Positions 59,816-64,000 of a DNA stretch of 64,000 nucleotides are shown here, one piece after another (the stretch's first letter is position 1; every line of letters begins with the position of its first letter). The notes under the pieces were generated by a model. The model did not search any database and was not told the DNA's origin. It saw only the letters and a program-made list of their open reading frames with translations. The stretch lies in assembly GCF_032062135.1 (NCBI RefSeq), contig NC_092859.1:47721494-47785493 (forward strand), given 5' to 3'. Source of the stretch: Pyxicephalus adspersus. Its lineage: Eukaryota > Chordata > Amphibia > Anura > Pyxicephalidae. The translations under genes and the position numbers were made by a program.

Positions 59816-59939
59816 ATGTTTGTTTTTACCATGGGAAGCTCCTTATATTTATCCATAACCCTCCTCCAGCGACTGACCCCTGACTAACCTTTCTGCCACC
59901 TTATTTACCTGTCCCAGACCCCTTTGTCCTAGTTTAAAT

Positions 59940-60400
59940 ATCCCTCCACCATTCCCCTAAATCTTTCCCCTAGCACAGCAGGTCCCCTTTCATTTAGGTG
60001 CACATCTCTGGCATACAGGTTGTACCCCAATTAAAAGTCAGCCCAGTGCTTAAGAACCCAAACCCTTCCCCATTACACCAGGACTTAAGCCATGCAATTA
60101 GCTGCCTAAGCTCCCTCTGCCTTTCCTGTGTTGCGCATGGCACAGACAATATTCCAGAGAATTTAACCTTGGAGGTCCTTCCCTTCAACTTGAAACCTAG
60201 TTCTTTAAACCAATTTTTAAGGATCCTCCACCACATGCCAAACCCTGGCACCAGGGAGACAGCAAACCATTCGGTTGAAGGGATCCAGGAAACAAACTAT
60301 TCCATCCGTCCACCTGATCATAGAATCCCCTATGACAACCAATTATCTTTTCCTTCCTGCATTTCCCTCTCCACCCCTACTAAATGGGCTGCTCTCCCAG
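59940..60400 (-). pseudogene. CR1 ORF1 with SGNH esterase domain, 5'-truncated
   Basis: ORF1 of many CR1 elements carries a GDSL/SGNH-type esterase of uncertain role, thought to aid RNP or membrane interaction. Visible here: VVIGDSMIRWTDG (the GDS nucleophile block, codons at 60,322-60,330), CCLPGARVWHVV, then in another frame KFSGILSVPCATQERQRELR (usual FSGILPVPRAGQERQREI block), LIAWLKSWCNGEGFGFL and YARDVHLNERG with the catalytic His near 59,998 (one Gly lost from DGVHL). Frameshifts and a stop separate the blocks. The N-terminal coiled-coil/zinc part is absent. Confidence 0.8.
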
Positions 60401-60410
60401 CTGAATGCAT

Positions 60411-61028
60411 ATATGCACATTGTATACATGATCAACTGTTACTTTTAGTCATCACTATAAAGGATGAGGAAAGGGGAGCTTATTTTTTCATTTACTAATA
60501 TCTTTCTTCTTACAGGGAGAAGACAGCAGTGATGGTGGTGAAAAGGTGATAATGATCACAGAACTGTCAGAACTTAAAGGGGCAAACCCAGAGGTCACTT
60601 TACTCAATCAAAATGTACCACACTATAAACTAAATACAAAACCTCTTCTTTTAAATAATGAACTCAAATATATACCTTGTTACTTTCACTTACATGCAAT
60701 ATTGTTGTTAGAATTTGTGTAAATTACATTGCATAAATCTTTGAATTAAAAAAAAAGGCTACAAAATCAACAAAAACTCATGATCTGTCCATTTTTCTGT
60801 CATAAAAACAAACATACATTTTAATAGATTGTACTTTTTTTAGGTGAAAATATAATCACAAGTTTTATTCTCCTGCAGAGATAATAAGTGATAAATTAAG
60901 CACTAGTTAATTTACACCATATTGTGCCTTGGCATGTTGGGCATCTGACCATTACATTGGTATTTTGCATTAATATGCATACCTTTAAAAAAACAAACAA
61001 ACAATGTTACGTAAACAACTTTTAAAAA
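60411..61028. other. AT-rich sequence, no gene seen
   Basis: No feature recognised. Confidence 0.45.
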
Positions 61029-61032
61029 TTAA

Positions 61033-61113
61033 CCACCCGACCGATAAACTCGACCTTGGTTCGGGTTCAAAGATTTTGCAAAAAATCGATAAACCCCGAA
61101 CTTTGTCGGGTGG
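61033..61113. mobile_element. 81-bp TTAA-flanked mini-element
   Basis: TTAA at 61,029-61,032 and 61,114-61,117 brackets a sequence starting CCACCCGAC and ending GTCGGGTGG; with the TTAA this is a 13-bp perfect terminal palindrome. Shorter subterminal pairing (GGTTCGGG with CCCCGAAC) and a direct repeat of CGATAAAC are inside. Consistent with a minimal piggyBac- or Kolobok-type MITE. Confidence 0.65.
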
Positions 61114-61117
61114 TTAA

Positions 61118-62060
61118 ATCCCATCACTTACCTGGTCCCCGCTGTGATGATCCGTTCTGTTCCAGCGTCGATCCAAAAAAAAAAAAACACTCACCTTCTC
61201 CCCGCAGGTCCTCCGAACACGTCTTCTGTCTTCATCCGGCGAGTGCAGTGACGATCTCCGGGGTTTCCCGGTGACGTCACTGCATGCGTCGGTGCGATGT
61301 TTTAAAAAAAAATTTTATAATTAAATTTATAAAATTTTGGACATATTTCGGTGAGTTATGCGGTAATTCGGTGAAATATAAGTATATATTTAAAAAATTT
61401 GGTGAATTACAACCTAAAATAAATTTCCATGCAAAAAAATTTAACACTTTTTGCATGGAAGTACGGAAGTTTGGAAAGAATTAGAATACCTGGCGTCCGC
61501 GTCCCCCTGCGATTCCTGATGATGTCCGTGCGTGCGCCCGTCGATGGGGGTCGTAGCGGGAAATTCATATATTTTGTATTGGATTCAATACAAAGTCCTG
61601 TATCCAATCCAATACAAAATAATACAAAATATATTTATGTGGTTTTGTCTATAGGTATGTGACGTTGGACTGTTGGACACTAGGGAGGTGTTTTAGAAAA
61701 ATATATTCCTATACAGTATACCCAATTATCGCATTTTCAGTATTTTTCATTTATTTTTGTATTCTTGTTTAAGCTGATTTTTGTGTCTTTTATTTAATTT
61801 TATTAAAAGTATTTTTTTTTTTTTTACATGATTGTGTGTTTCAAACATTTTTTATATTCATGATATCCCTATTTAATGTACAGCGCTGCGTAATATGTTG
61901 GCGCTATATAAATCCTGCTTATTAATAATAATAATACTAGAACCCTGTTCGGACATATTTCAGTAAGTTACAGGTCTACAATTTAAAAAACAAATTTCAT
62001 GAAAAACAGTGTACCGCTTTTGGTACAGAAATCTAGACATCAGTGTAACGCCCAGGAGAT
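61118..62060. repeat. Repeat mosaic with hairpins and a duplicated block
   Basis: A GC-rich segment (61,120-61,300) is followed by a block starting GGACATATTTCGGTGAGTTA at 61,339, a 13-bp perfect hairpin (61,425-61,437 with 61,448-61,460), another GC-rich piece (61,490-61,560) and a 15-bp perfect hairpin (61,571-61,585 with 61,606-61,620). The 61,339 block recurs diverged at 61,951 (GGACATATTTCAGTAAGTTA, then AAATTTCATG). No coding potential. Confidence 0.6.
61881..61936 (+). mobile_element. L2 3' tail fragment
   Basis: ACAGCGCTGCGTAATATGTT followed by GGCGCTATATAAATCCTG and four TAA/ATA units is the same tail, in opposite orientation, as the one at 57,372-57,440. It is an extremely 5'-truncated L2 copy. 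Confidence 0.85.
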
Positions 62061-63612
62061 TAAAGTGAAGGAAAAAGTAGGGTAATAAAAATCGAAAAAA
62101 ATAGGAGTAAGGGCAGCCAGTTTGTACTTGTGTCTTTCCTAATATGGGGCACAATAGAAACTCACAAAATTTGCAGATTTTTATTGTAAATCCAGAGAGG
62201 GTGCAGGCAACAAAGTGTCATTTGAATGCAGTCAAGTTCCAAGCTGTACTCAATAGACTTAATCTCAACTGTTAATCTGATAATTTTTCCAACACCAGAG
62301 CAAACTTTCCCTTAAAGTCCAAATCCCAAATTAGAGCACCTGCAGATTTCTGTACTTTGTGGTGAGGTTTTAGGCCTTTTCAGTCTGTTAGTATCCCAAG
62401 GCTTGAGTTGACCCCAAGTCCAAGTTCTCCACCAATTTAACTTTTAGTAAATAACTGCACCAGGGCTGTGATTTCCTGTTATCTTACCATGAGCAGGAAA
62501 CTTCCCATGCAACAATATTCAGCCAGCTAGCATTCTCCTTGGAAAACCAAATTCTAGAATTATCCAGAATTCAATAAATTTAAACTCTAAATCCTAAAAA
62601 AGGCCTCACTGTACTAAAGAAGCCTGACAATGAACTGAAATCCTACCTAATGCAAAACATGTTTAAAATTATTGTTCAATTTCAATGAAATGTTATTAAA
62701 ACTATTATAAAATATATGTAATAACATAAATAGTAAGAAATTATATCAAACAATAAATAAACCCATATACAATTATGAATTTTTCTAAGTACTGTAAAAT
62801 AATCATAATAAAGCAGAATTAAACTTTTGATTACTCATCTATCCCTGTTCCATCACCATTTCTCTATTAGAATGCACTATTTAAATATAGTAAACAAAAA
62901 TAACTAGTGCAAAATGTGGACATGGTTTGATAAAACATTTAGTATCTCTCCTAGGGCAAAGATAGCATCTCATTCAAATAAAAAAAAATTTCTGATGCGG
63001 TATAGGAGGTGCCATTTAGGTAATAACATTTTATTCAAAGTTCTTCAAATTGGTCTTTGTTTTCAGAAGCAAAATAAGTGGATCCATATTCTATCAGTTT
63101 TCTTTATTTTTCTGGAAAAATTACTAGCTATAACATAATTTTTTTTTAACCTTTATTAGACTCTTCCCTCTCTTCACGCTATCACTGCAAATTTAAAAGA
63201 AATACAGTGATGCTGAGATAGTTGGAATTACTTGCTAGAATGGTCAGTGCACTGCATCATGTGGACCGGCATAGAGATGAAGTGTGTAAGAGCAAGATAA
63301 AGCTGCGTGTTGTAAGAAATACTATTGCTGGAAAAAAAGAAAGGCAAAAACACTTTAGAAGAAAAGATGTTGATAAACTGCATGGAAAGGCAGGCATGTA
63401 TTTTATATCTTATATAAACATTGTTCTCTTTGCTCTATTTTATATATTTAGGTGGGGGTTCGTGTTAAGGACCTCACTGGTCCTTTTACAAAATGGGTTG
63501 TTTTTAAAATAAGTTTTGTTTTCTAAAAAAGAAAATACAAAATACATTTTAAAAACTCTTAACATTCTTCAGCCTATCTGCATATTTATAACAACTACAG
63601 AACACCCCTAGT
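62061..63612. other. AT-rich sequence, no gene seen
   Basis: A 96-codon frame at 63,222-63,512 begins with a basic stretch but shows no motif or splice context; judged incidental. Confidence 0.4.
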
Positions 63613-63626
63613 GTTGCCATGGTAAC
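63613..63626. promoter_or_regulatory. X-box-like palindrome (candidate RFX site) 2
   Basis: GTTGCCATGGTAAC matches the RFX X-box consensus with a 2-nt spacer. Its flanks (CCCCTAGT before, AAGCTA after) are shared with the site at 6,133. No adjacent gene is visible. Confidence 0.4.
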
Positions 63627-64000
63627 AAGCTAGAAACATTTACATGTTTGATCAGGTTAAAAAAAAGACCAAAAACAAATATAAATATAACAAATATAAA
63701 AATTGTACCTAAGGACAGTTATGCCTTTCTCGGCATCCCCTTCATTGTGTGGGATGAGTATCCCATTCACTTTGGCAAGTATATTTGCTTTCCCGGTAAT
63801 CTTTTTTTTTTTCATCCCAGACACAAATGTAAAAGGAAAAAAAAATGAATTCACGCAGATAAAGTATAGGAGATAGAGGAGAAGGAAAATTATTATGGGG
63901 GAACCTGGGTGATACAGCAAACCTTGAACAGATACGGTCAAAGATTAAAATTTTGGCAAAGATTTGGAAATTATTTTTTGAAATCTATTCAGGTTTTCTG
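63627..64000. other. AT-rich sequence, no gene seen
   Basis: A 94-codon minus-strand frame (63,657-63,941) is aromatic-rich, low-complexity and judged incidental. Confidence 0.4.

Larger units (their letters stand above)
56559..60410 (-). mobile_element. CR1-clade LINE, near full length, decayed
   Basis: On the minus strand the element shows ORF1 with an SGNH esterase domain (60,400-59,940), an ORF2 endonuclease (59,815-58,820), a linker, RT (58,526-57,640 and 57,371-57,000) and a C-terminal thumb-like region ending at about 56,828. A roughly 270-bp 3' untranslated region follows, ending CTATGTAACTATG. That terminus is common among frog CR1-like repeats (from memory). It is 5'-truncated inside ORF1 and broken by frameshifts, stops and a nested L2 derivative. 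No target duplication is expected for CR1. Confidence 0.93.

Noticed and set aside
59998..60498. 166-codon plus-strand frame
   Set aside because: Antisense shadow of the CR1 ORF1 esterase remnant.
61050..61075. tRNA B-box (GGTTCGGGTTCAA)
   Set aside because: No matching A-box or cloverleaf; it is part of the 81-bp palindromic element.

Overview
This is a eukaryotic, AT-rich, repeat-dominated stretch of a large vertebrate genome. The repeat complement is CR1, L2 and L1-like LINEs, a DIRS-like tyrosine-recombinase retroelement, a Tc1 fossil, hAT and piggyBac-type non-autonomous elements, several hairpin MITE families and long (AT)n runs. It fits an anuran amphibian best, probably a ranoid frog. 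That placement rests on recognising repeat families from memory, not on a search. I found no host protein-coding exon I can support, and no rRNA, tRNA, CRISPR or bacterial features. The window reads as intergenic or deep-intronic sequence.

Layout. 1-6,150: MITE-A copy (348-661), then an L2 LINE remnant on the minus strand (about 2,170-3,860) with endonuclease, linker and the second half of the reverse transcriptase (RT). 6,150-17,200: mostly unique AT-rich DNA with an RFX X-box-like palindrome, an (AT)n run, a MITE-A remnant, two MITE-B hairpins and an (ATT)n/(AAT)n block. 17,200-19,490: a small MITE-A-like element and an L1-like LINE on the minus strand that has lost its RT core. 19,490-33,790: mainly unique DNA, with a TA-flanked element carrying an internal minisatellite (26,676-27,188) and a TTAA-flanked piggyBac-type MITE (30,104-30,458). 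33,797-35,007: a complete non-autonomous hAT element with a perfect 8-bp target duplication, built as a chain of hairpins and holding a nested MITE-A and an (AT)n run. 39,227-41,040: an unexplained 110-codon minus-strand open frame, then a plus-strand DIRS-like remnant (RNase H, tyrosine recombinase, SGNH-hydrolase C-terminus) split by a CpG-rich MITE. 43,500-52,500: MITE-A copies, a short hAT MITE and a second copy of the hairpin-chain hAT family (49,045 to about 49,680). 54,000-54,930: half of a MITE-B and a Tc1-like transposon fossil. 56,559-60,410: a nearly full-length but decayed CR1 LINE on the minus strand (ORF1 SGNH esterase, endonuclease, RT), interrupted by a 262-bp L2 derivative with a 7-bp target duplication. 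61,000-62,060: a mosaic of an 81-bp TTAA-flanked element, hairpins, a repeated block and an L2 3' tail. A second X-box-like palindrome lies at 63,613.

The genes present are all remnants of selfish elements and no longer form a working pathway. What remains is a readable insertion chronology: CR1 before the L2 derivative, DIRS before the CpG-rich MITE, hAT before or with the MITE-A and (AT)n run inside it. The most rewarding items are the hairpin-chain hAT family, the EN-to-3'-tail L2 derivative, the SGNH remnants in two unrelated retroelements, and the unexplained open frame at 39.2-39.6 kb. I did not find a convincing previously undescribed system.
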